This document shows, in pieces, positions 9,093-17,555 of a stretch of DNA of 64,000 bases. The stretch comes from Paenibacillus radicibacter (GTDB lineage Bacteria; Bacillota; Bacilli; Paenibacillales; NBRC-103111). The DNA is taken from the NCBI RefSeq assembly GCF_024721995.1, contig NZ_JANQBC010000010.1, positions 209,694-273,693 on the forward strand. Reading direction: 5' to 3'. The notes under the pieces were generated by a model. It searched no databases and had not been told where the DNA came from. It saw only the letters and a list, made by a program, of their open reading frames with translations. How positions within the stretch are numbered: position 1 is the stretch's first letter; every line of letters starts with the position of its first letter. Both the position numbers and the translations under genes were made by a program.

Positions 9093-10850
9093 CTATTGTT
9101 CTAGATTCGTACTATCGATCGTATAGACAGTAATCCATTCACCATCTAGCTTGGTGAGACGCTTATCGGTATAAGTACCTGTAACAACGGCTTGCCCAAG
9201 CTTAAATGGGAAATTACCTCGAATGAGGATGACAGCGTTGCTTGTTTGAACATAAGCAATAGATCCATTTACGGATGTAATCTCGCATGACAGTCGTACA
9301 GTCGAACCGGTTAGCAATGAGGGAAGTTGGCCTGCTGTGACGTCTTGCACAGCAGATACAGCATGCGAGAACACGTAACGATTCTCGACTTCCAAGTATT
9401 CATAATAAGCTTGTCTACCAGCACCTTCACCTATTGGGTTATCTACGATCAGTACCCCTTGGCGATCTTGGGTATAGCCATCTGCTTCGATATCCAGAAT
9501 GATACGCAGGGTTGTTGATACCACTTCGTACGCGATGAATCTTGACTTGCGATTACTCCCTTTCGCTTCGAGGAGTAGCACTGGAAAGTTACTCATACCC
9601 AGTTGATTCGTAAATTGGAGTGATTGTATATTCGTAATTCCATTTATTGACGTTTCAGCTTTATCGATCGATCCGTCTCCCAGTAAGCGTGCCATGATAA
9701 GCGTCTGGTTATCGGCAATTCCGAAGGCAACCATTTTAACGCCATTTGTACCCTTCATACTGGTTACTTTGGAGAATATAGCATCTGAACTCGTCGCTTT
9801 ACGTAGTAATTGATTCGGATCAGATTCCAACGAGTGCTCTTCGACTTTACGAACTTCTTCGGAAGTGCTCTGGTAGCTGTCAAGAATGCCATATAGCTCG
9901 ATAGCCTCTGCGAACTTTTTCGATGAGACTAGCTGCTCGGCACGGGTGAATTGACTACGGATGGATGTCTGAATGTACGTGTTAACTTTGGATTTCGTAT
10001 TAAAAATCGCTGGTGAACTCTGATATTTTTTCGCATTAATAATAAATGTCTTGAGATCATTCTGCTTCAATTGTGCAGCAAGTGTACGCTGTATATACGA
10101 TTCTAACTTCGGTAGCAACCATTCCGCTTGTATTTCGTTAGTATTGTATAAGGACCGAATTCGTGCAACCTCATTGATAATCTCTTCGAACGATTTGGCT
10201 TGAGCAAGGTTATCTAGACGCGCGTCATCGTAGGCTTTGGATGCATCGGTAAGTTCCTTCTTCTTTGCTTTTTCATTGGTAAAAAAGGCAGTCGGAATTT
10301 GCCACAGATAGAGAATAGGCGTATCACTGTCGAACGTTTTCGTAGAAACGTTAGTCTTTATTTGCTTCATCAGTGCGGCTTTTACATTCGTGAATGATTC
10401 CTTGAGTTGCGCTTCGATCTTGTAGAGCGCTTCCGACTCCTCGAAAAGCTTACGAGACGCTTCATCCTTCGAGGTATATGATCCTTTAGTCGTCTGATAA
10501 TGGTTATGCACCTTTACTAAGCTCTGCACGTCATTTACTTGCGTTGCGGCCTTGAGATCAGCATCTAGCGCCATGAATCCTCGCTTGAGCTCTGTAACAG
10601 GACGGAGGACTTCAAGTGCATCAGTAATCTCTTGATTCTTGTAGTCGAATAGACGCATATTAGAAGCTTCGAGATAGCGATCTTCCGCCTCAAGTATATT
10701 TCCTGCTGCATGCTGCTCGGCTGCTTGGTTATAGAGGTTTATTTTGAGAAAGCTGTAATAGCATTTATAACCAGCAAGACCGAGCATAAGGATGAGAACA
10801 ATGAGAGCAAGGATTCGGTAAAGATTGGAGCGTCGGTACATGGATGCCAT
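9093..10850 (-). CDS. Membrane-anchored protein of the tubulin/VWA locus, no recognised domain
   Basis: This 585-aa protein has a short basic N-terminus and one membrane segment (about residues 12-31, IALIVLILMLGL region). A long helical part follows, with repeated short helices such as YNQAAEQHAAGNILEAEDRY and FTRAEQLVSSKKFAEAIELY that look TPR-like. Its C-terminal third is beta-rich. I infer a type II orientation with the bulk outside the membrane. I recognise no catalytic motif. It is the last gene of the leftward arm, 15 bases after the zinc-ribbon gene, with a GGGGG ribosome site. The TPR-like part suggests a scaffold; that is inference. Confidence 0.7.
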   Translation of the reverse strand: MASMYRRSNLYRILALIVLILMLGLAGYKCYYSFLKINLYNQAAEQHAAGNILEAEDRYLEASNMRLFDYKNQEITDALEVLRPVTELKRGFMALDADLKAATQVNDVQSLVKVHNHYQTTKGSYTSKDEASRKLFEESEALYKIEAQLKESFTNVKAALMKQIKTNVSTKTFDSDTPILYLWQIPTAFFTNEKAKKKELTDASKAYDDARLDNLAQAKSFEEIINEVARIRSLYNTNEIQAEWLLPKLESYIQRTLAAQLKQNDLKTFIINAKKYQSSPAIFNTKSKVNTYIQTSIRSQFTRAEQLVSSKKFAEAIELYGILDSYQSTSEEVRKVEEHSLESDPNQLLRKATSSDAIFSKVTSMKGTNGVKMVAFGIADNQTLIMARLLGDGSIDKAETSINGITNIQSLQFTNQLGMSNFPVLLLEAKGSNRKSRFIAYEVVSTTLRIILDIEADGYTQDRQGVLIVDNPIGEGAGRQAYYEYLEVENRYVFSHAVSAVQDVTAGQLPSLLTGSTVRLSCEITSVNGSIAYVQTSNAVILIRGNFPFKLGQAVVTGTYTDKRLTKLDGEWITVYTIDSTNLEQ

Positions 10851-10865
10851 GTTGGCTTCATCCCC

Positions 10866-11804
10866 CTATAATAATCCCTGAAAATCAGGGTCCGAGTCAT
10901 ATCTATTCTTCACAATATCTTTGACTTTGTTATAGAGCAGAGGAGAATCACTTGAACTTCCTTGTAGCAGCTGGCAGAGGCGTAGTAAGCGATCTTTAGG
11001 GAAATCTTCGATATGCCCGAAGATCAGTTCCTGATAACGGATGACGTAACTCTTCACACGCAAGGCTGCACTTGCAACGAGCGCAACGGTTTCTCGTCCT
11101 TCTGGCATTAATTCGATCGCAACTCGATATTTCAGTACGTACTCGATGGCATCACGCTTGATGAGTTGTGGATTCACTTTGCTTACGCCATTCAAATAAC
11201 GGACGAAATTCTCGTTAAAATCAATAGGAATAAGGGTCTGGAGCTCAAGATCCATATCTTTACGAAGAATAAAATGATCCAAGCACATGAGCTTGAGCAC
11301 TTTCACTTGATTGCCATTGATGAGATAACTGATTTCACGTAACTTTTCATAAGCGAGCTGATAATCTTTGTTCTTTAAGTTCTCAGCAGCGTCTTCGACG
11401 TCTAATATGATCCCTTCACGAATGGCTTTATTTTCACGGATCAGCAGTTGATCTAAGGTTTTCTTTTCCATTAAGGTGGAATATCGCTTCGTTAGCCAGA
11501 TGAACAGGGCAAGAAGCACAAGACTGGCTAGTATTGAAATTATCATCATCTGTAGGGTTCTTGATAGGAAGAAAGTTCCGATACCAATACTCAAGAGAAT
11601 ACATATATCTCGCAAGAACTGATTGCGATGGATGGACTTTACAATGTGCTGGAGTGGGACGAACTTGCCTTCTTGTCCACATTTGAGACAGTGATCATCC
11701 CATAATACCGAATAGTTACCACAACTTTTACAGTACTTTAAGCGTTCAAATGTATAACGAGTTCGTGTACTTTTGCGAAATTGAATGGCGAGTTTCTTAC
11801 TCAT
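10866..11804 (-). CDS. Zinc-ribbon membrane protein of the tubulin/VWA locus
   Basis: This 312-aa protein opens with a four-cysteine zinc ribbon (CKSCGNYSVLWDDHCLKCG, about residues 26-45). Two adjacent membrane segments follow (about 65-110), then a soluble helical C-terminal domain of about 190 residues. I see no enzyme motif. The ATG at 11804 is chosen because GGGGGTCGCA precedes it; the GTG at 11816 overlaps that site. Its start overlaps the stop of the 49-aa gene by eight bases (ATGAGTAA). Together with the GTPase at 21897 it gives this locus two zinc-ribbon proteins. Confidence 0.7.
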   Translation of the reverse strand: MSKKLAIQFRKSTRTRYTFERLKYCKSCGNYSVLWDDHCLKCGQEGKFVPLQHIVKSIHRNQFLRDICILLSIGIGTFFLSRTLQMMIISILASLVLLALFIWLTKRYSTLMEKKTLDQLLIRENKAIREGIILDVEDAAENLKNKDYQLAYEKLREISYLINGNQVKVLKLMCLDHFILRKDMDLELQTLIPIDFNENFVRYLNGVSKVNPQLIKRDAIEYVLKYRVAIELMPEGRETVALVASAALRVKSYVIRYQELIFGHIEDFPKDRLLRLCQLLQGSSSDSPLLYNKVKDIVKNRYDSDPDFQGLL

Positions 11805-11946
11805 TGCGACCCCCACTATTCAGTAGATTAAAAAATTCCGAATCAATGGTTTCTAGTTTTTTTTCATTTTTACGGCTTGTGTGAATACGCATCCAGTAAA
11901 TAAATACAAACAAGGCGATCATAGCGATTCCAATATAGGTTAACAT
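11797..11946 (-). CDS. Small single-pass membrane protein (49 aa), first gene of the leftward arm
   Basis: This short gene encodes 49 aa. It starts MLTYIGIAMIALFVFIYWMR, a clear membrane helix, followed by a charged cytoplasmic tail (SRKNEKKLETIDSEFFN). AAGGGG lies six bases before the ATG. The stop overlaps the next gene's start in an ATGAGTAA arrangement. That overlap and the intact frame argue for a real, translationally coupled gene. Function is unknown; it resembles tiny anchors or subunits of membrane complexes. Confidence 0.65.
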   Translation of the reverse strand: MLTYIGIAMIALFVFIYWMRIHTSRKNEKKLETIDSEFFNLLNSGGRNE

Positions 11947-12087
11947 ACGCATCCCCTTCCATAATCTAGCATAGTGGCATTCCCAGTAGAAAAAAGTTAA
12001 TATATGTTAGTAGGTATAGAGCACTAATCATACAACAATTTACATCGTTCTTATGTTTTCTACATTCTGTTTGGAGGAATCGATACA
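11947..12087. promoter_or_regulatory. Divergent intergenic region of the two-armed tubulin/VWA locus
   Basis: These 141 bases separate the leftward and rightward arms and must hold both start signals. I could not define a convincing -35/-10 pair on either strand. A TTTACA/TACATT pair with 16-base spacing at 12039-12066 is too close to the ribosome site (GGAGG before 12088) to be persuasive. Confidence 0.35.
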
Positions 12088-13863
12088 ATGAATAATAACA
12101 TAATCAAGGGGCGCTTGCTTCCTATGCTCCTAGTCATCGTGCTACTTTTCACACAACCTTTAGCGATGACTGTTGCTGCGACAAATAGTGACACGAAGAT
12201 TGATGCGGTATTGTCAGTTGACGTTAGCAGCTCGATGGACAAGAGTGACGTGAATAAAATTAGCTATGAGGCGATGAAGTTGTTCGTCGATATGGCTTCG
12301 GTTCAAGGGGATAAGATAGGGATCATTGCCTATACGGATCAAATTCTACGTGAGAAAGCGCTGCTTAAGATTAACAGTGCACAAGATAAGAAGGATCTGA
12401 AGACGTTCATCGATCAATTGACGAGAGGTCCCTATACGGATATTGCTGTCGGTGTTAGTGAAGCGGTTAAAGTATTAGAGTCGGGTCGGGAGCAAGGACA
12501 TGTCCCTATGATTGTCTTGCTGTCGGACGGTAACAACTCACTAAATACAGGCAAAAAGCAGGAACAATCCGATAAAGAATTAGAACAAGCTTTGCAACAA
12601 GCGAAGGCGAATGGCATCCCGATCTATACGATTGGACTAAATGCCGATGGGAAGCTAAATAAAAGTGTACTCGAGCGCATCTCAAGCGAAACGAACGGGA
12701 AAATGTTCGAGACGAGTTCAGCCGATGATTTACCACAAATATTAAGTGAAATTTATGCAAGCCATTTGAAGTTGAAGGTCGTACCTCTTACAGGCTTTAC
12801 AGCGAGCGGTGCTTTTCAAGAAGTGAAAGTAAATATTCCGAATTCCAGTGTACTAGAAGCGAATATCTCCATTATGTCGAATAAGCCTGTGGAAGTGAAG
12901 CTTGTGGATCCAGTTGGGGTCGAGCAGAAGATTCCTTCGGATCAGATTGTATATTCAGCATCTAACGCCTATTCACTTGTCAAAATATTAAAGCCTACGC
13001 AAGGTGAATGGACACTCAAGGTTAAAGGTGTTCCTCAAGAGAAAATCGATATCAATTTAATTTATAACTACGATCTGCAGGTGTCGATGGAAGTTCCTTC
13101 GTCTATATCTGTTAAGCCTGGAGATACGGTGCCAATTAAAGCCCATCTAGAATCGAACGGACAGAAGGTCACAGATACAGAACTGTACAAGAACGCGAAG
13201 GCGTCACTGCTCGTTACAGACTTGGATACGAAGAAGACAGAGGAAATCCCCCTAACGGTGTCTGATCAAGGCATCACGGGTTCAGTGAAGCTAGCAGAAG
13301 CACATGAATATGATCTGAAGGTAAAGGTCGAAGATACGAATTATGTGCGCGAGTCGCAATCTGTGAAAATTTCTGCCAAGCCGGGCGGAGCGACTACTAC
13401 ACCTGCACCAGGTAACAAGGCTGACGAGGCAAAAGATGTGAACTGGATAGCACGAATCGGGTGGATTGTCGGTGCTGTCGTGTTGCTGGCTGCTGCATGT
13501 GTCGGATTTATTTTCTGGAAAAAGGCGAATAAAGGCTTCTTCGGTCAGATGATCGTGGAGATTAAGGACGAGGATACTGGTGAACGAACAACGCCGCAAT
13601 ATAAGAAGTTAAATGGATTCAAGGGTCAATGCCAGCTTCACCAATTGCTTCAGATGGCACCTGAATTTGCAGAGACGAAACAGATCGTCTTTAAGCCAGG
13701 CGCAGGCGATACAGTAGTCTTGTATAACCAATCAAGCTGTGTCATTGAAAAAGGTGGTCGTGTATTCGATGCAACCCAAGGAAAGCAATTAAATAATAAA
13801 GATCGCATCCGAATTACACTTCAGAACGTAAATAAATCAATCACGATTGAATATATCAAATAG
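12088..13863 (+). CDS. Secreted/membrane-anchored VWA-domain protein with cytoplasmic C-terminal domain
   Basis: This 591-aa protein begins with a signal peptide (about residues 1-31). A von Willebrand A domain follows with a full metal-binding DxSxS (DVSSS, residues 45-49), a TD segment (GPYTDIAVG) and VLLSDG. Next come beta-sandwich-like extracellular regions, a membrane helix at about residues 451-478, and a C-terminal domain of about 110 residues. That last part (KPGAGDTVVLYNQSSCVIEKG) is beta-rich and may be FHA- or Ig-like; I cannot settle which. VWA domains bind protein ligands through the metal. This is the first gene of the rightward arm, 18 bases before the tubulin-like gene. Confidence 0.85.
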   Translation: MNNNIIKGRLLPMLLVIVLLFTQPLAMTVAATNSDTKIDAVLSVDVSSSMDKSDVNKISYEAMKLFVDMASVQGDKIGIIAYTDQILREKALLKINSAQDKKDLKTFIDQLTRGPYTDIAVGVSEAVKVLESGREQGHVPMIVLLSDGNNSLNTGKKQEQSDKELEQALQQAKANGIPIYTIGLNADGKLNKSVLERISSETNGKMFETSSADDLPQILSEIYASHLKLKVVPLTGFTASGAFQEVKVNIPNSSVLEANISIMSNKPVEVKLVDPVGVEQKIPSDQIVYSASNAYSLVKILKPTQGEWTLKVKGVPQEKIDINLIYNYDLQVSMEVPSSISVKPGDTVPIKAHLESNGQKVTDTELYKNAKASLLVTDLDTKKTEEIPLTVSDQGITGSVKLAEAHEYDLKVKVEDTNYVRESQSVKISAKPGGATTTPAPGNKADEAKDVNWIARIGWIVGAVVLLAAACVGFIFWKKANKGFFGQMIVEIKDEDTGERTTPQYKKLNGFKGQCQLHQLLQMAPEFAETKQIVFKPGAGDTVVLYNQSSCVIEKGGRVFDATQGKQLNNKDRIRITLQNVNKSITIEYIK

Positions 13864-13881
13864 GGCAATGGGGGAATTGCA

Positions 13882-16800
13882 ATGAAAGCAGTAGTCAGAG
13901 AGCATATTCAACAGCTAGATGTTTCGTTAGGCGGAGGCATTATTAGCGATAAAATTCGGGTTGATACGATTGATAATCCGATGCTCGTTATTGGACTAGG
14001 CGGAACAGGGATTGATGCCTTGCTTCGTCTGAAGTACCAGATCAATCGTCGATTCAAGTTGCCTGAGGATCCTTTTACGAAGAAGAAAAAAGAGAAGCCG
14101 AATAATATCGAGTTTCTAGCTTTAGAGACGAATGAACATGACCGTAACAAGAAATATAAAGGAATTGGTCTTGATCCATTGACTGAATTCGTGCTGTTGT
14201 CCAACGCAGAGATCGGCAGTTTGCTGCAGAACCGTAGTCTGCTTGAACCTTATATTAAAGATTGGTTATCGCCAGAGCTGACGATCACAGATGGCATCAA
14301 TGGTGCGTCTGGGGTTAGACAAGCGGGACGTTTACTGTTATTCACGAAGATCGTACAGGTTGTTCAGACAATTGAGCGGAAGATCAAGACGTTGTCCGTG
14401 GGTACGAATAAGAAGCTGAATGTGTTCTTGCTTACAGGTTTGTCTGGTGGTACGGGTAGTGGTTGTTTCCTTGATATCGCTTATATCTTGCGAGGTATTA
14501 TTGAACGGGATTACGGCGCTGCTGGTGTTGATAAGGTGAATGTGCTCGGTTATTTGTTCACACCCGATGTGAATTTAGCGAATAAAAGCTTGACGGAACA
14601 TTCACGTGAATACATTAAGAAGAATGGCTATGCGGCACTTAAAGAGTTGGATTACTGGATGAATGTCGATGAGCGTAATGATCGTTTTAAACAAAGATAT
14701 GCGAGCATCTTGGACGTCAATTCGCCTATGCCGCCATTTAATCTAGCGCACCTGATCTCGGCAACGAACTTAGAAGGTAAGCAGCTTGAGAATGCCTATG
14801 ATTACTGCATGAACGTAACGGCAGAGAATATTACGAACTTTATGGCGAGCGAAGATAAGAACTCGGGTGAAGAGTTCGCGATCCACGATTATATCAGCAA
14901 CATTCGCACGAATATTAATCAAATGCCGAAGACATATGCGGCTAATTATCAATACAACATTCTAGGGGCATCCTCTGCGGTTCTGCCGATTGAGGAGATG
15001 ACGACTTACCTCGCTTTCCGAGTGTTCAAGCGGATGGAGAAGATGTTCGATGCGGGACCTACGCAAGAAGAAGTGGAGAAGCTGGCACATAAGCTTGGTA
15101 TTGATCCGGATTCGATGCATCGGAAGTTCGATGAGCGAGTTGCAGAGCCGATTCCAGGTTACGAGAATAGCGAGCGAATGAGCTATACGAACGTGATTAA
15201 ACAACAGGTTGTGAATCTGGACACGGAGCTTGAGCAGAGTTTCCTATCACGCGCGCGAGAGGAATATATTAAATGCCGCAAGCAGCTGCCTGGGGAAGTG
15301 AAGGAATTATTCTCCGAACAGGTTACGAAGATTTTCAAGAATCCGGAGCAAGGACCGTTCTACGTGTCACGGATTATTTTGCAAGATAAAGGATTCTGTC
15401 TATTAAAGCTCATATCTTCTTATATCGAAGCGTTAAAAGAGGACTTGTACCGCATTCCACGTGACATTGAGGCGGCTGAAGAAAGTTCCTTGCAGAAATT
15501 AGGCGATGCGCGCAGTGCATTCATCTCGAAGGATCGTAAGAAGGACGCTTATATCGAAGCGAAGATTCAAGAGTACTTCTTGCATGCAGATCAAGAACGT
15601 ATGGAGCAAATGATCGAGTTCTATGAGGATTTATACAGCTTAATCAATCAAGAAAACTCGCGCATTTATCAGTTGTTTACAGAGCTACTGAACGAACTGA
15701 ATAAGATCTTCGAGAAGAATGGCAATATCTTAACGAATGGTCAGGAAGAGACGGATCATAAAGGTAATCGCACGTATTACTGGAACGTTGTAAGTGTGCC
15801 TGATCTTGCGAAGTTAATTGGCGATGAGACGGATGAGAAGAACGTAGATGAATTAATCCGTGATTTCACCAACGAATTGCTGCTGAAGTCGAATCAGTGG
15901 ATCAAGGAACAGGAAGTCGATGTAATCAGTTCGATTTCGGAGTTCTTAACGGATCACTTCGGAGACTTGATTACGAAGTCGATGGAAGAGTATCTGGTCA
16001 TTAAATATGGCTTGGAAGATTCTATTGAGAAGTTGGTTGAGAACAAGATTGCGAATCGTCTATATGAAGAAGCGAAGCCAGTATTCCATTTGAGCAACAG
16101 CTCCGGTCACTTTAACTTCCCATCATGGGGATTCGTGTCTGTGCCGGTGAATGCTCCGAATATTTTTAAAGGGATTCGTAATTTCCAAGATCATGCGATC
16201 GCGAACTCCCGATTTACGATTAAGGAAAGTGAAGTGAAGAACCGGATATTCTGGCTCAACACGCAGAACGGGATTCCGCTCTTCCTCTATACGCCACTGA
16301 AAGTGTATGAGACAAGCTACGAGAACACGATTCTAGAGCCAGAAGGTATCGGTCGCCATCTCGTGCAGACAGATAAGATCAACTGGACGTACTTACCGTC
16401 GCCAATTCCTGAGCAATCATGGGGTGAAACGTACGATAATGCGCGGGTGAAGCAATACAATTCCGGTGTACGTCAGTTGTTTAGTGACATGTTGAATAAA
16501 CGCCGTATTCGTGAAAAAGGTTCCGACGTCACGACCGTAAATCGCTATGAGTGTATTTTTACAAAGCATTTCGATGTTGAAAAATATTTGGACACGTACA
16601 ACTTCCAACTTGCTTCACAAAAGCCGAATTTAGGCGAATTACAGCGCTGTGTGAATGAGCTTAAGATGATGGTAGAGCAGGGGCTTGAGGTACAAAGTAC
16701 GAAGGACATTTTCGGAAGTGTAAATGAAGATATGGCCAAGGAAAACCTCATTCGCTCGCCAGAGTTATTGAAACAGGTGAAAGACGAGTGGGCTAAATAC

Positions 16801-17271
16801 GATCAGATTGAACGTAAAATTGTTGAGCTAGAGCAATTGCTAGATACGCATAAAGGCGAGGAAAAGCTGATGCATCTATTCGTTGAAGCGATGTATACCG
16901 GTACAATTGCGAAGAAGGGTGCTCTATACGTATACGATCATGAAACAGATGAAGATCCATGGGATACGTTCGTGAACCTCATGCAGGTGAATAAATTCGT
17001 CGAATACGAGATTTATAGCCAAATTCGTAAGTTAGACGAGAAGAAGAGAAGCTTGCTCGAACGTAAGGCTGCCAAGCGTAGCCAGCAATTAACAGCGTCT
17101 AGCGATATCAGCGGATTGGTTACGGTACTACAAGACATGGCAGGGGCATATCAAGATGCGAAGACAGCTCTAGATTATGACCGTGTCGAGTGGGAGAACG
17201 GGGAAGAGATGTATCAGTTCTACAAATTAGTGTCAGGTAAAGTAAGCGATATGGTGAAAAGCTTGAAGTAA
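13882..17271 (+). CDS. Large tubulin/FtsZ-like GTPase
   Basis: This 1129-aa protein has the tubulin superfamily nucleotide-binding features. Near the N-terminus is VIGLGGTGIDALLRLK (glycine loop, about residues 36-51). The tubulin signature follows: LTGLSGGTGSGCFLDIA (SGGTGSG, about 188-194). About 900 mostly helical residues follow, far beyond the roughly 400 of FtsZ. It fits a tubulin-like family described from genome analysis as associated with VWA proteins and a distinct GTPase, proposed to act in membrane remodelling. Polymerisation is inference. The ATG follows AATGGGGGAATTGC. The next gene is 284 bases away, a gap that holds a repeat element. Confidence 0.85.
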   Translation: MKAVVREHIQQLDVSLGGGIISDKIRVDTIDNPMLVIGLGGTGIDALLRLKYQINRRFKLPEDPFTKKKKEKPNNIEFLALETNEHDRNKKYKGIGLDPLTEFVLLSNAEIGSLLQNRSLLEPYIKDWLSPELTITDGINGASGVRQAGRLLLFTKIVQVVQTIERKIKTLSVGTNKKLNVFLLTGLSGGTGSGCFLDIAYILRGIIERDYGAAGVDKVNVLGYLFTPDVNLANKSLTEHSREYIKKNGYAALKELDYWMNVDERNDRFKQRYASILDVNSPMPPFNLAHLISATNLEGKQLENAYDYCMNVTAENITNFMASEDKNSGEEFAIHDYISNIRTNINQMPKTYAANYQYNILGASSAVLPIEEMTTYLAFRVFKRMEKMFDAGPTQEEVEKLAHKLGIDPDSMHRKFDERVAEPIPGYENSERMSYTNVIKQQVVNLDTELEQSFLSRAREEYIKCRKQLPGEVKELFSEQVTKIFKNPEQGPFYVSRIILQDKGFCLLKLISSYIEALKEDLYRIPRDIEAAEESSLQKLGDARSAFISKDRKKDAYIEAKIQEYFLHADQERMEQMIEFYEDLYSLINQENSRIYQLFTELLNELNKIFEKNGNILTNGQEETDHKGNRTYYWNVVSVPDLAKLIGDETDEKNVDELIRDFTNELLLKSNQWIKEQEVDVISSISEFLTDHFGDLITKSMEEYLVIKYGLEDSIEKLVENKIANRLYEEAKPVFHLSNSSGHFNFPSWGFVSVPVNAPNIFKGIRNFQDHAIANSRFTIKESEVKNRIFWLNTQNGIPLFLYTPLKVYETSYENTILEPEGIGRHLVQTDKINWTYLPSPIPEQSWGETYDNARVKQYNSGVRQLFSDMLNKRRIREKGSDVTTVNRYECIFTKHFDVEKYLDTYNFQLASQKPNLGELQRCVNELKMMVEQGLEVQSTKDIFGSVNEDMAKENLIRSPELLKQVKDEWAKYDQIERKIVELEQLLDTHKGEEKLMHLFVEAMYTGTIAKKGALYVYDHETDEDPWDTFVNLMQVNKFVEYEIYSQIRKLDEKKRSLLERKAAKRSQQLTASSDISGLVTVLQDMAGAYQDAKTALDYDRVEWENGEEMYQFYKLVSGKVSDMVKSLK

Positions 17272-17322
17272 GACGGTGAAATAAGGGATCAACCTCACAA
17301 TTAGTGGTTGAACGTGCACAAG

Positions 17323-17453
17323 TAGCGGAGGAGACGAAACGTTCTGTAGGAGCGAAGCGTTCGCCTTTGAAATCGTGAAACTACCATAAAATAAATTAAG
17401 AATTCACGATTGAGACAGCGACCGGAAGAATGATTCGTCTCCATAGCGGTCTC
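17323..17453 (-). repeat. 131-bp dispersed imperfect-hairpin repeat, copy 2
   Basis: This is an inverse copy of the element at 2376-2506, of the same length. It sits in the 284-base gap between the tubulin-like gene and the next gene of the same operon. The palindromic arms could fold in the mRNA and influence expression of the downstream genes. The rest of the gap (17272-17322 and 17454-17537) shows no gene. Confidence 0.75.
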
Positions 17454-17555
17454 TGTGCGCAGTCAAGAACTGTTTTCGGTTTTGAGCCGAAATGAGATCA
17501 TGAAATAAAACAACCTTCGCCTTGCCAAGACGAGTTGAAAAGGAGTGCTTGAAGC

